A DNA stretch of 64,000 bases from an uncultured Pelagibacteraceae bacterium (GTDB taxonomy: Bacteria > Pseudomonadota > Alphaproteobacteria > Pelagibacterales > Pelagibacteraceae): positions 98,501 to 162,500 of the forward strand of contig CACMTZ010000001.1 of the NCBI GenBank assembly GCA_902616725.1, in the 5' to 3' direction. The first letter of the stretch is position 1. Every line of letters starts with the position of its first letter. The notes under the pieces are model-generated. The model did not search any database. It was not told the DNA's origin and saw only the letters and a list, made by a program, of their open reading frames with translations. Of this stretch, positions 18,246 to 26,130 are shown in pieces. The translations under genes were made by a program, and so were the position numbers.

Positions 18246-18461
18246 TTGTCAAAACAAGACTTACTTGAATTCAAAGGCAAGGTAACTGATTTACTTCCAA
18301 ATGCCATGTTTAGAGTTCAGCTTGAAAACGGTCATGTTGTAACGGCACATACAGCGGGCAAATTAAGAAAAAACAGAATTAGAGTATTACAAGGTGATAA
18401 TGTGACGGTCGAAATGACTCCATATGACCTCACAAAAGGCAGAATAATCTTTAGAGGTTGA
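18246..18461 (+). CDS. infA: translation initiation factor IF-1 (TTG start)
   Basis: This is a 71-residue single S1/OB-fold protein with the IF-1 signature [22 protein letters not shown] and [13 protein letters not shown]. The start is TTG at 18246, preceded by the ribosome-binding sequence AAGGAGA just inside the hisD 3' end; no ATG lies in frame upstream after the hisD stop. tRNA-Phe starts 7 bp after the stop. Confidence 0.95.
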   Translation: MSKQDLLEFKGKVTDLLPNAMFRVQLENGHVVTAHTAGKLRKNRIRVLQGDNVTVEMTPYDLTKGRIIFRG

Positions 18462-18467
18462 CCTTTT

Positions 18468-18542
18468 GCCTCGGTAGCTCAGGAGTAGAGCAGAGCCCTG
18501 AAAAGGCTTGTGTCGGAGGTGCGAATCCTTCCCGAGGCACCA
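18468..18542 (+). tRNA. tRNA-Phe (anticodon GAA) with altered elbow
   Basis: 75-nt cloverleaf: acceptor GCCTCGG/CCGAGGC, D stem GCTC/GAGC with loop AGGAGTA, anticodon stem GAGCC/GGCTT with loop CTGAAAA, T stem GGAGG/CCTTC, discriminator A and encoded CCA. The T loop is TGCGAAT, not TTCNANN, so position 55 is G rather than U. The D loop has A in place of G18, followed by G19. The rest is canonical. Confidence 0.93.
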
Positions 18543-18562
18543 TCAAAACATCTTGAAATTAA

Positions 18563-18591
18563 TTTAAAAGAACCTAACCTCATATTATAAT
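18563..18591 (+). promoter_or_regulatory. probable promoter of the cold-shock gene
   Basis: A -35-like TTTAAA at 18563-18568 and a perfect TATAAT at 18586-18591 are spaced by 17 bp, ahead of a 5' UTR with AAGGA at about 18602. The spacing from this SD to the ATG at 18618 is longish. It would start transcription near 18598. Confidence 0.5.
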
Positions 18592-18617
18592 AAATAACAA
18601 AAGGACGAGTAAATAAG

Positions 18618-18830
18618 ATGAGTACAATACAAGGAAAAGTAAAGTGGTTTAATGGCAAAAAGGGTTACGGCTTTATAGAAAGAGACGATAAAGAAAAAGA
18701 TGCGTTTGTACATGCAAGCGCAGTTAAAGCAGCAGGCATGAGGTATCTTAATGAGGGTGATAAAATAGAATTTACCCTTGAAGATGGTCCTAAAGGTCCA
18801 TCAGCAGTAAATTTAAAAAAATTAGACTAA
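18618..18830 (+). CDS. cold-shock domain protein (CspA family)
   Basis: The 70-residue single CSD protein has G-K-V-K-W-F-N, RNP1 K-G-Y-G-F-I-E and RNP2 D-A-F-V-H-A-S-A-V. It binds single-stranded RNA or DNA and is likely an RNA chaperone. It stands alone with its own promoter and a strong terminator, unlike the packed operons around it, which suits a highly expressed monocistronic gene. Confidence 0.95.
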   Translation: MSTIQGKVKWFNGKKGYGFIERDDKEKDAFVHASAVKAAGMRYLNEGDKIEFTLEDGPKGPSAVNLKKLD

Positions 18831-18844
18831 TTTTCTAAAATCAT

Positions 18845-18886
18845 AAAAAGGGCGATATATCTTTTATTGGATATACGTCCTTTTTC
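18845..18886 (+). terminator. intrinsic terminator after the cold-shock gene
   Basis: Bases 18845-18861 pair with 18870-18885 over about 16 bp, with one bulged A at 18855 and one G-T pair. The loop is T-rich and the hairpin runs into T5-C-T3. It lies 15 bp past the stop codon and is one of the few clear intrinsic terminators in the window. Confidence 0.75.
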
Positions 18887-18930
18887 TTTAAGGGGTTGCA
18901 TTATCATTTTTTTTGTTTAAAAAGCACTCA

Positions 18931-19032
18931 ATGAAAAAACTTGAGATAAACAAATTAGCAACAAAAAGTACTTTAAGAGAAGCTCTTAAAGGAATTAGTA
19001 GAGTTGCGCACGCTCACTTCCATGCTGGCTAA
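18931..19032 (+). CDS. possible 33-residue small protein
   Basis: The ATG at 18931 opens 33 codons giving M-K-K-L-E-I-N-K-L-A and a C-terminal A-H-A-H-F-H-A-G with three His, ending TAA at 19032. No convincing ribosome-binding site is seen. The stop lies inside a small hairpin GCTGGC-TAAA-GCTAGC (19024-19039). The interval may instead hold an RNA or only the spacer between the cold-shock terminator and tRNA-His. Confidence 0.3.
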   Translation: MKKLEINKLATKSTLREALKGISRVAHAHFHAG

Positions 19033-19101
19033 AGCTAGCGAATAATCATTTATATTATAATTTTAAATAACAAAAAAATAAGATAAAACAAAAAAGGATA
19101 T

Positions 19102-19175
19102 GCCTTGATGGTGAAATAGTATCACGTCGGTTTGTGGATCCGAAGTCGTAGGAGCGTAACCTACTCAAGGTACCA
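19102..19175 (+). tRNA. tRNA-His (anticodon GTG), no G-1, A73, unusual T loop
   Basis: 74-nt cloverleaf: acceptor GCCTTGA/TCAAGGT (G1-T72 wobble), D stem GTGA/TCAC with loop AATAGTA, anticodon stem TCGGT/TCCGA (last pair T-T), loop TTGTGGA with anticodon GTG, variable loop AGTC, T stem GTAGG/CCTAC, discriminator A73, encoded CCA. The base before position 1 is T, so the usual G-1/C73 identity pair is absent. The T loop AGCGTAA has A54, G55 and T58 where T54, T55 and A58 are standard. hisS starts 5 bases after the CCA. Confidence 0.88.
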
Positions 19176-19179
19176 AAAA

Positions 19180-20577
19180 ATGAGTGAAAAAAATAAATTA
19201 ATTCCTGGATTACCTTCAGGTTTTGAAGATAGATGGAATAAAGCATTAATTCTCAAAAAAAGACTATTAAAAGTCATTGAGAATAATTTTATTAAATATG
19301 GTTTCGATCCTTTAGAAACCCCATCATTTGAAATTGCAGAAAATATAGGATCCTTTCTTGCAGAGGATGATAGTAATCCTATGTCTGATGTTTTTTCTTT
19401 TAATGATGGTGAAAAAAATATTACTCTTCGATACGATCTTTCCAGTCCTTTAGCAAGATTTGTTGCCCAAAATAATCAGGAACTTCCATCAATTTATAAA
19501 AGATACGCCATTCAAAATGTATTTAGAAATGAAAAGTCTGGTAATGCACGTTTCAGAGAATTTACTCAAGCCGATTGCGATATTGTAGGCAACGTAAATC
19601 CAGCACAAGCAAATGCTGAATTATGTAATCTGGTTGCAAGTAGTCTAATTGAATGTGGTTTAAAAAAAGATCAATTTACAATTAATGTAAGTAATAGAAA
19701 GATTATTAAAGGTTTAATTCAAGATCTGAAAATTCCTGCAAATAAAGAGATCAAGGTGATGAGAGCTATTGATAAATTAGACAAACCAGATTTTGGAATA
19801 AAAGGAGTTGAAGATCTACTAAAAAAAGAGAGAAAAGATAAAAGTGGTGCGATCACTAAAGGAGCTGATCTTAATGATGATCAAGTTTCAAAAATTTTAA
19901 ACTTTTTAAAAATTAAAGATTTAAAAAAACTCAAACAAGATTTTAAAAATACTCTTACACAAGAAGGGATTAAAGAGCTTGAGGATTTATTTGAGGTGCT
20001 AGATTTTGGAAATTATTCTGAGTTAGTCAAAACAAATTTCACAATAGTCAGAGGATTAGCGTATTATGATGGTTTTTGTATTGAGACCAATCTAAATTTT
20101 AAATCAACAAATAGTAAAGGTAAAGAAATTGATATTGGCAGCGTATGCTCTGGTGGGCAATATAATAAGTTAATTTCAAGATTTAAAGGTGTCGATATAC
20201 CTGGAACAGGTGTTAGCATCGGGGTTGATAGACTTTTGTTTGCTATGTCTCAAATAAATCAAGTCCAATTAGATGATCAAAAACCAGTCATTGTTTGTGT
20301 AATGGATGAAAAATATTTAAAAAATTATTACGAAATTTTAGATATCTTGAGAAAAAATAATATTAATTCAGAAATTTTTTTAGATAGTAAGAAAAATCTT
20401 GGGAAACAACTGACATATGCAAATAAAAGAGGGTGCCCAATTGCAGTTATTTGCGGAGAAAATGAATTTAAAGATAACAAAATTACACTTAAGAACCTCC
20501 TAGGTGTTAAGGGAGAAGATAATCAAATCACCTTTTTAAAAGAAAATTTAGTAAATGAAATCAAAAAATTTATCTGA
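19180..20577 (+). CDS. hisS: histidyl-tRNA synthetase
   Basis: The 465-residue class II synthetase charges tRNA-His. It has motif 2 around R-Y-A-I-Q-N-V-F-R-N-E with F-R-E-F-T-Q-A-D-C-D-I-V-G, the histidine-A-like V-R-G-L-A-Y-Y-D-G, and motif 3 G-V-S-I-G-V-D-R-L-L-F-A. The Q-A-D-C-D-I-V-G form matches the divergent alphaproteobacterial HisRS type that goes with A73 tRNA-His. The frame opens at 19132 inside the tRNA, but ATG 19180 gives the family N-terminus. AAGG at 19167-19170, within the tRNA acceptor strand, is the only SD candidate. Confidence 0.95.
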   Translation: MSEKNKLIPGLPSGFEDRWNKALILKKRLLKVIENNFIKYGFDPLETPSFEIAENIGSFLAEDDSNPMSDVFSFNDGEKNITLRYDLSSPLARFVAQNNQELPSIYKRYAIQNVFRNEKSGNARFREFTQADCDIVGNVNPAQANAELCNLVASSLIECGLKKDQFTINVSNRKIIKGLIQDLKIPANKEIKVMRAIDKLDKPDFGIKGVEDLLKKERKDKSGAITKGADLNDDQVSKILNFLKIKDLKKLKQDFKNTLTQEGIKELEDLFEVLDFGNYSELVKTNFTIVRGLAYYDGFCIETNLNFKSTNSKGKEIDIGSVCSGGQYNKLISRFKGVDIPGTGVSIGVDRLLFAMSQINQVQLDDQKPVIVCVMDEKYLKNYYEILDILRKNNINSEIFLDSKKNLGKQLTYANKRGCPIAVICGENEFKDNKITLKNLLGVKGEDNQITFLKENLVNEIKKFI

Positions 20578-21607
20578 CAGCATACTTAAAACTGTTAAAT
20601 CAAATGGTTTTAAATATATTGAATTACCCTCAGTAATTGAGGCTAACCATATCGTACAAAGATCTGGTGAAAGTTTTCGAAAATTTATTTTCTCATTTAC
20701 TGACCAAGGAGGAAATGAACTTTGTTTAAGGCCAGATCTAACAATTGTATCTTGTCTTAGATACTTAGAAAATAATCTAACGGGCAAGGAGAAGATATTT
20801 TATAATGGTCAAGCATATCGTAAATCTGAAAACAAAAAGGACTCTATTGTAAGAAATCAAGTTGGTTTTGAAATAATAGGGTCACGAAATGAGAAAAATG
20901 ATGATAAGGAAATAATAAATACTTCATTAAAATGTTTAAAAAATTTTAATTATTCATCAGGTGAGATCACAATTGGGAATGTAGAAATATTTAATCTTCT
21001 TATATCTAAATTAGATATCCCTAAAAGATGGAAATTAAGACTTTCAAGACATTTTTGGAGAGAAGATTATTTTAATGATCTTCTTAAAAGATTAGAGACC
21101 AATTCAGATGTTGATCCAACAATAGTTGAGATCGATAAAAAAAGATACTTTAGAATGTTAAAAAATGATCAATCAACCATTATAGCAAATAGAACTATTG
21201 ACGAAATTTTAAGTAGATTTGATAAAAAGATTAAAGATCCAAGGAGACCTAGTAAAGGAAGAAATATTTCAAAAATTATTAAGGAGTTTTTGAAAATTAA
21301 ATGTCCAATAAATAATTCAGCCAAGGTATTAAATAAGTTTTTCAAGAAATATAAAATTAATTTATTAGTAGATCAGAGATATTTTCCAATCTCAAAAAAT
21401 AAAATTAATAAATTAAATGTGACTTTTTCAGCTGCTTTTGGGAGACAGCTTGAGTATTACACGGGCATGGTTTTTAAAATAGATATTAAGTCCAAATCAA
21501 AAATTATTAATTGTTGCAATGGCGGTCGATATGACAAATTGATTTCTGACCTTGGTTCAAAAAAACAAACCCCAGCAGTTGGTGCTGCTTTAAATTTAGT
21601 TTATTAA
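20555..21607 (+). CDS. hisZ: ATP phosphoribosyltransferase regulatory subunit
   Basis: HisZ is a HisRS paralogue without tRNA-charging activity that activates the short form of HisG. The 350-residue protein keeps the class II fold (F-T-D-Q-G-G-N-E-L-C-L-R-P-D-L-T, Y-N-G-Q-A-Y-R-K) and the C-terminal C-N-G-G-R-Y-D-K-L motif, but lacks the HisRS C-terminal anticodon domain. It overlaps hisS by 23 bp and lies 1 bp before hisG. Confidence 0.92.
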   Translation: MKSKNLSDSILKTVKSNGFKYIELPSVIEANHIVQRSGESFRKFIFSFTDQGGNELCLRPDLTIVSCLRYLENNLTGKEKIFYNGQAYRKSENKKDSIVRNQVGFEIIGSRNEKNDDKEIINTSLKCLKNFNYSSGEITIGNVEIFNLLISKLDIPKRWKLRLSRHFWREDYFNDLLKRLETNSDVDPTIVEIDKKRYFRMLKNDQSTIIANRTIDEILSRFDKKIKDPRRPSKGRNISKIIKEFLKIKCPINNSAKVLNKFFKKYKINLLVDQRYFPISKNKINKLNVTFSAAFGRQLEYYTGMVFKIDIKSKSKIINCCNGGRYDKLISDLGSKKQTPAVGAALNLVY

Positions 21608-21608
21608 A

Positions 21609-22295
21609 ATGGATAATTTAATCAATATAGGTATTCCAAGCAAAGGTCGACTTAGGGCAGATGTTTTAGAAATCTTTAAGAAAAAAAAATTAAGAATTAT
21701 ATCTGAAAGAGGTGAAAGAGATTTAATTGGATCAATTAAAAATAAACCATATGTCAAGATTTTATACCTACATGCTAGAGAAATTATCGAAAGACTAGGT
21801 GATAGCTCTTTAGATATTGGTTTTTCTGGTTTTGATTTATTAAAAGAAAGCAGAATAAATGTCCAAAATAAAATAAATGTTGCCAAAAAACTTAATTTTG
21901 GAAGAGCAAATTTAGTGGTAGCAATACCAGATCCTTGGATTGATGTTCAGACTATTGCTGATCTTGAGGAAATTGCTTTTGAATTTAGAGATATTAAAAA
22001 AAAAAAAATTAGGGTTGCAACTAAATATCCAAATTTAACACAAGATTTTTTGTTTTCAAAAGGTGTTACACAATTTAGGTTAGTTGAAAGTCTAGGAGCT
22101 ACTGAGGCTTATCCTTTTACTGGATCTGCTGAATTGATTACTGATATTACATCTACTGGTGAGACCTTAAAAGCAAATAATCTACGTATCTTAAAAGATG
22201 GTGAAATTTTAAAATCTGAAGCTTGTCTTTTAATCTCAAAAAAAAATGTAAAGAAAAAGCGATTAAACAATTTAATTAAATTACTTTCCAAGTAA
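21609..22295 (+). CDS. hisG: ATP phosphoribosyltransferase, short form
   Basis: HisG joins ATP and PRPP in the first step of histidine synthesis. This is the short (HisG-S) form of 228 residues, which needs HisZ. It starts I-G-I-P-S-K-G-R-L and has D-I-G-F-S-G-F-D-L-L, and the PRPP-binding stretch E-A-Y-P-F-T-G-S-A-E-L-I-T-D-I-T-S-T-G. The order tRNA-His/hisS/hisZ/hisG groups histidine charging and synthesis. Confidence 0.95.
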   Translation: MDNLINIGIPSKGRLRADVLEIFKKKKLRIISERGERDLIGSIKNKPYVKILYLHAREIIERLGDSSLDIGFSGFDLLKESRINVQNKINVAKKLNFGRANLVVAIPDPWIDVQTIADLEEIAFEFRDIKKKKIRVATKYPNLTQDFLFSKGVTQFRLVESLGATEAYPFTGSAELITDITSTGETLKANNLRILKDGEILKSEACLLISKKNVKKKRLNNLIKLLSK

Positions 22296-22412
22296 TTTAT
22301 CTTTAAAGTAAATTAAAATAATCTTTATTATATCTAAATTTCTAATTATCGCATATAGAGCGATCATTACTCCAATAACAAATAATATTTTTAAAACCAA
22401 AAAAAAATCCAT
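22281..22412 (-). CDS. possible 43-residue single-pass membrane protein
   Basis: The minus-strand ATG at 22412 opens a 43-codon frame. It has one hydrophobic helix (F-L-V-L-K-I-L-F-V-I-G-V-M-I-A-L-Y-A-I-I) followed by a basic tail ending K-L-L-G-K. The stop overlaps the last 15 bp of hisG in convergent fashion, a common arrangement here. I recognise no family. Confidence 0.45.
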   Translation of the reverse strand: MDFFLVLKILFVIGVMIALYAIIRNLDIIKIILIYFKDKLLGK

Positions 22413-22511
22413 ATTTATTAATTATTTTTTAAAAATAATAACCAATCTTGGTATCTCATAGTAATCTAGTAATAAGTTGATTTCCATTAAAACACGTATA
22501 TCTTCAAATGT

Positions 22512-23609
22512 ATGGATACGATTCTATTAATAATTCTAGTTATACTACTAGGTGCAACTTTATGTATTTTATACTTAAATTTAAGGTCAAAACCTCAAGA
22601 TGGGAATGAGAATAAAGAAGCTGAGGAATTAGCTAATTTAAATGCTGAAATAGTGAGGTTAAAAGATAGTCTTAATTCTACAATCAATACATCGCTTAGT
22701 TCAATGTCTACTTCATTTAATTCTTTATCAACCGGGGTTACAAAGGATATGACAGAGGCCTTAACCAAAGTAGATGAGAAGGTTGGTAACTTTAATGAGC
22801 AAGTTAAATTATTAAATCAAAGCCAAGAGGGGATTACTAAAATTTTAGCAGGGGTTAAAAAGTATGGAACTTTGGCTGAATATTCTTTGGATGCTTTAAT
22901 CAAAGATTTGTTACCGGCATCTCAATTTATGAAAAATGTGAAAATGAAAGAGGACACTAGTGAAAATGTAGAATTTGCAATCAAGCTTCAAGGAGATGTC
23001 TTGGTTCCAGTAGACTCTCATTTTCCAGTAGAAAAATTCAAAACAATCACTGATGCATATGATGCAGATGATAAAAAAGCAGTTGCAGATGCTAGAACAA
23101 AATTAGTAAGTGCATTTAAGGCCAAAGCAAAAAGTGTCATGGAAAAATACATTATTCCACCAAAAACAACTGATTTTGCAATAGTGTATGCACCAACAGA
23201 AAGTCTTTATAAAGAATTAACTGAGTATCAAGATCCAAGCACAAAAGAATTATTTACCCAAGAATTAATGAGAAAATATAAAATAGTAATTTGTGGCCCC
23301 AATACCCTCTCAGCTTATTTACAGTCTTTACACATGGGATTTCAATCTCTTAAGGTTCAAAAGGGTGCAACAGAAATTTATAACCACTTAAAAACAATCA
23401 GTACAAGGTTTGCAAAGCATTTTGACAACGTCATACTTTTAAGAAAAAAGCTAGAAGAGGCTATGAATGTGGTCGATAAGTTTGGAACTGATGCAAGATC
23501 AATCACTAGAACTTTAGAAAATATTAAAGATCCCGAGCAAGTTGAAAAAGCTGTACTGACAGCGAACGTTGAAAAATTTGTTGAAAGAAATAAACAGCTT
23601 AAAAAATAA
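22512..23609 (+). CDS. rmuC: DNA recombination protein RmuC
   Basis: The 365-residue RmuC protein has an N-terminal TM helix (residues about 4-24), a coiled-coil or polar linker, and the conserved C-terminal domain with V-P-V-D-S-H-F-P-V-E, I-P-P-K-T-T-D-F-A-I-V-Y-A-P-T-E and C-G-P-N-T-L-S-A-Y-L. It is shorter than the E. coli protein (about 475). RmuC is linked to limiting inversions and processing DNA; its fold is nuclease-like. Two further nuclease genes follow on the same strand. Confidence 0.93.
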   Translation: MDTILLIILVILLGATLCILYLNLRSKPQDGNENKEAEELANLNAEIVRLKDSLNSTINTSLSSMSTSFNSLSTGVTKDMTEALTKVDEKVGNFNEQVKLLNQSQEGITKILAGVKKYGTLAEYSLDALIKDLLPASQFMKNVKMKEDTSENVEFAIKLQGDVLVPVDSHFPVEKFKTITDAYDADDKKAVADARTKLVSAFKAKAKSVMEKYIIPPKTTDFAIVYAPTESLYKELTEYQDPSTKELFTQELMRKYKIVICGPNTLSAYLQSLHMGFQSLKVQKGATEIYNHLKTISTRFAKHFDNVILLRKKLEEAMNVVDKFGTDARSITRTLENIKDPEQVEKAVLTANVEKFVERNKQLKK

Positions 23610-23646
23610 TTTCTTTTTTAATATATTACCGACTATAAGAAATCTC

Positions 23647-24333
23647 ATGCGTTGGAACAAAAAATACAACTATCCTTCAAGTTCAAGAGCAACCGAAGAT
23701 GGAATAAGAAGATATGTTTTAGGAGAAGCAAAATTACCAAGTGTAACGTCAATTCTTGAGGCAACAAAGTCAGAAGAAGATAAAGCAGCCTTAGCAAATT
23801 GGCGAGAAAGAACTGGCCATAAAGAAGCTGAAGCTATTACAAAAGCAGCCAGTAGTAGAGGTTCTCAGATGCACAGCTATTTAGAATCTTTTCTTTTAGG
23901 AAGAGAAAATTTAAGTTTTTTTGAGGATAATGAGCAATATAAAAAAATGGCAAAAGAAATAATTGATAAAGGTTTATCAAATAGATTAGAGGAAATATAT
24001 GGTGTGGAATGTACAATGCATTATCCTGAAAGATATGCAGGTACAGCAGATTGCGTCGGTGTTTATGAGGGTAAAGAAACTATTATTGATTTTAAACAAT
24101 CCAATAAACCAAAAAAAGCTGAGTATATAGATTCTTGGTTCCTTCAAACTGCTGCTTATTCCTTAGCCCATAATGTTGTTTATAATTCAAATATCAATGC
24201 TTGCGTTATTCTTGTTTGCACAGTAGATAATTTGTTTCAAGAGTTTAAAATTCAAGGACCTGAATTAGTTACTTATCAAAATTTATTTCTTGGAAGACTT
24301 AAAAAATTTAATGAACTCACAAATTTAGAGTAA
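23647..24333 (+). CDS. PD-(D/E)XK superfamily exonuclease-like protein
   Basis: From ATG 23647 the product has 228 residues. It shows G-T-A-D-C-V-G, then I-I-D-F-K-Q-S with the D...D-x-K nuclease core, an upstream H-S-Y-L-E-S helix, and a downstream Q-T-A-A-Y-S-L-A-H motif, resembling MGME1/phage-type single-strand exonucleases. The frame opens at 23569 inside rmuC, but the extra 26 residues are not family-like. It is followed 8 bp later by the SbcB-like gene. Specific substrate is unknown. Confidence 0.83.
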   Translation: MRWNKKYNYPSSSRATEDGIRRYVLGEAKLPSVTSILEATKSEEDKAALANWRERTGHKEAEAITKAASSRGSQMHSYLESFLLGRENLSFFEDNEQYKKMAKEIIDKGLSNRLEEIYGVECTMHYPERYAGTADCVGVYEGKETIIDFKQSNKPKKAEYIDSWFLQTAAYSLAHNVVYNSNINACVILVCTVDNLFQEFKIQGPELVTYQNLFLGRLKKFNELTNLE

Positions 24334-24341
24334 TGTAAATA

Positions 24342-25778
24342 ATGGATAAAATAGTAATCTATGATACCGAAACAACCAATAGCACTATTTGGGGATCAAT
24401 AATTGAAGTAGGTGCTGTTGTTGTTGATAAAAATCTTAAAGAGATTGGAAAATTAAATATCAGAGGCAGAATGCCAGAAGGAGAGGTGCCTAGTGCAAAG
24501 GCCTTACTTGTTAATTCAACTAGCATTGATTTACTTACCAAAGGAAATTATTCACATTACGATTTTTTAGGTGCTGTTGAAAATTTTTTCACAAAGTGTG
24601 CTCCAGCAGTATTTATGGGTTGGTCAAATTTAAATTTTGATCGAAGAATGTTCCACTTTAATTTTTTTAAGGGTAATAGGTATCCTTATGTCACTCACTC
24701 ATCGCCTAATAGTGAACATGATGGTTTGCACATAGCTAGAGCAGCCCAAACATTAAACTCAGAGACTCTAAAAACAGAGCTAACTGAAGCAGGTAATCCA
24801 AGCCTTGCCTTAGAATCATTGTCTAGAATGCAGGGTTTTGACACTTCAGCTAGCCATACAGCCTATGTTGATGCACAGAATTCACTGAAGGTTTTAAGAA
24901 TTATAAAAGATAAACATAAAGAGAATTGGGACACGTTTTTAAAGACATCAACAAAGACTAGCGTTGAAACATTTTTAAAAAATGAGGGCATATATTCTAT
25001 ATTTGAAAATGTGAAGGGTCGGAATATGATGTATCTTACTGGTACGCTACATCCTAATCATTGCTTTCACCCGTCTTATGCGTCTTGGGGATATGTTTGG
25101 GACCTAAGAAGGGATCCAGAACCATTGTTAAACCTACCAGTAAATCAATTACGAGATGTATTAAAAAAATATAGCCCTAAGGCTTTAAGAGTTTTAAAAA
25201 CTAATAAAGCTCCAGTAATTTTAGATAAACAATTTGCTCTTAAACAAAATCCTTATTCAGAACTAGATTTAGTAACAATTCAAAAAAGGGCTAAACTTGT
25301 TAGGGAAAATGAAAATTTTTGTAAAAATATTCAAATCATAAATAGAGAAGCTGCAGAGGAAAAGGAACAAACAAAAACCCAAGAAGATTTATTACCTGAG
25401 GAAACTCTTTATGAGAAATTTATTCCGAATAAAGATACTGCATTATTTAAAACTTGGCACAGCTCATCTTGGGAAGACAAATTGAGATTATTAGATAAGT
25501 TTCAAGATAAAAGATGTAGCTGGTTCGGTCAAAAAATTATTTATCAAGAAGCACCACAAATTTTACCACCTGATCTTTACAAAAATATCAAAAGTGAAAT
25601 TGCTAGAAGAATTTTGAGTAAAAATAAAGAAAAGTGGCAAACTGTTAATATGGCTTATACTGAAATTGATTATTTAAGAGATCAAGCTTCCAACAGAGAT
25701 GACGAGGAAGAATTAAAAAAGTTAGATGAAATAAACGCATTTATAATGTCAATTGAAAAAAAATATGAAATTGCGTAG
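24342..25778 (+). CDS. sbcB: exodeoxyribonuclease I-like (SbcB family)
   Basis: The 478-residue protein has a DnaQ-type DEDDh exonuclease domain: I-Y-D-T-E-T-T (ExoI), S-N-L-N-F-D-R-R-M (ExoII) and S-H-T-A-Y-V-D-A-Q-N-S (ExoIII). Its C-terminal half carries ExoI-type segments such as L-Y-E-K-F-I-P-N-K-D and W-F-G-Q-K-I-I-Y. Exonuclease I degrades single-stranded DNA 3' to 5' in repair and recombination. The grouping with rmuC and a PD-(D/E)XK nuclease suggests a DNA-end processing set. Confidence 0.88.
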   Translation: MDKIVIYDTETTNSTIWGSIIEVGAVVVDKNLKEIGKLNIRGRMPEGEVPSAKALLVNSTSIDLLTKGNYSHYDFLGAVENFFTKCAPAVFMGWSNLNFDRRMFHFNFFKGNRYPYVTHSSPNSEHDGLHIARAAQTLNSETLKTELTEAGNPSLALESLSRMQGFDTSASHTAYVDAQNSLKVLRIIKDKHKENWDTFLKTSTKTSVETFLKNEGIYSIFENVKGRNMMYLTGTLHPNHCFHPSYASWGYVWDLRRDPEPLLNLPVNQLRDVLKKYSPKALRVLKTNKAPVILDKQFALKQNPYSELDLVTIQKRAKLVRENENFCKNIQIINREAAEEKEQTKTQEDLLPEETLYEKFIPNKDTALFKTWHSSSWEDKLRLLDKFQDKRCSWFGQKIIYQEAPQILPPDLYKNIKSEIARRILSKNKEKWQTVNMAYTEIDYLRDQASNRDDEEELKKLDEINAFIMSIEKKYEIA

Positions 25779-25812
25779 TTGACTTTGTATTAGTAAATTA
25801 TAGAAAGAATAA

Positions 25813-26130
25813 ATGCTAACAGATTTTAAAGACGAAGATTTTGATAACAAAATTAAAAACGAGGACATTTCTGTAATTCAATTTTCGGCTGCATGGTGTG
25901 GTCCATGTAAAGCTTTAAAACCAATAATGGATAAACTAGCTGTTGAGTATAAAGATAAAGCAGGATTTTATTACGCTGATATTGAAGAAGGTGGAATAAA
26001 TACTGGAAGTGCCGCTGGAATAAGAGGGGTGCCAACTGTAATTATTTATAAAAAAGGTGTTGAAGTAGATAGAAAAGTTGGTGGTGTACCCGAAAGTCAC
26101 ATGAAAGAATTTTTAGAAAAAAATATTTAA
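25813..26130 (+). CDS. trxA: thioredoxin
   Basis: This is a 105-residue thioredoxin with the active site A-A-W-C-G-P-C-K-A-L near residue 27, the cis-Pro in R-G-V-P-T-V-I-I-Y-K-K-G and a standard length. It is cytoplasmic, with no signal peptide, and reduces protein disulfides. Its last 4 bp overlap the convergent folC end. Confidence 0.93.
   Translation: MLTDFKDEDFDNKIKNEDISVIQFSAAWCGPCKALKPIMDKLAVEYKDKAGFYYADIEEGGINTGSAAGIRGVPTVIIYKKGVEVDRKVGGVPESHMKEFLEKNI

Noticed and set aside
19132..19179. Upstream in-frame start of hisS inside tRNA-His
   Set aside because: The added residues are encoded by the tRNA and have no HisRS counterpart; ATG 19180 fits the family.
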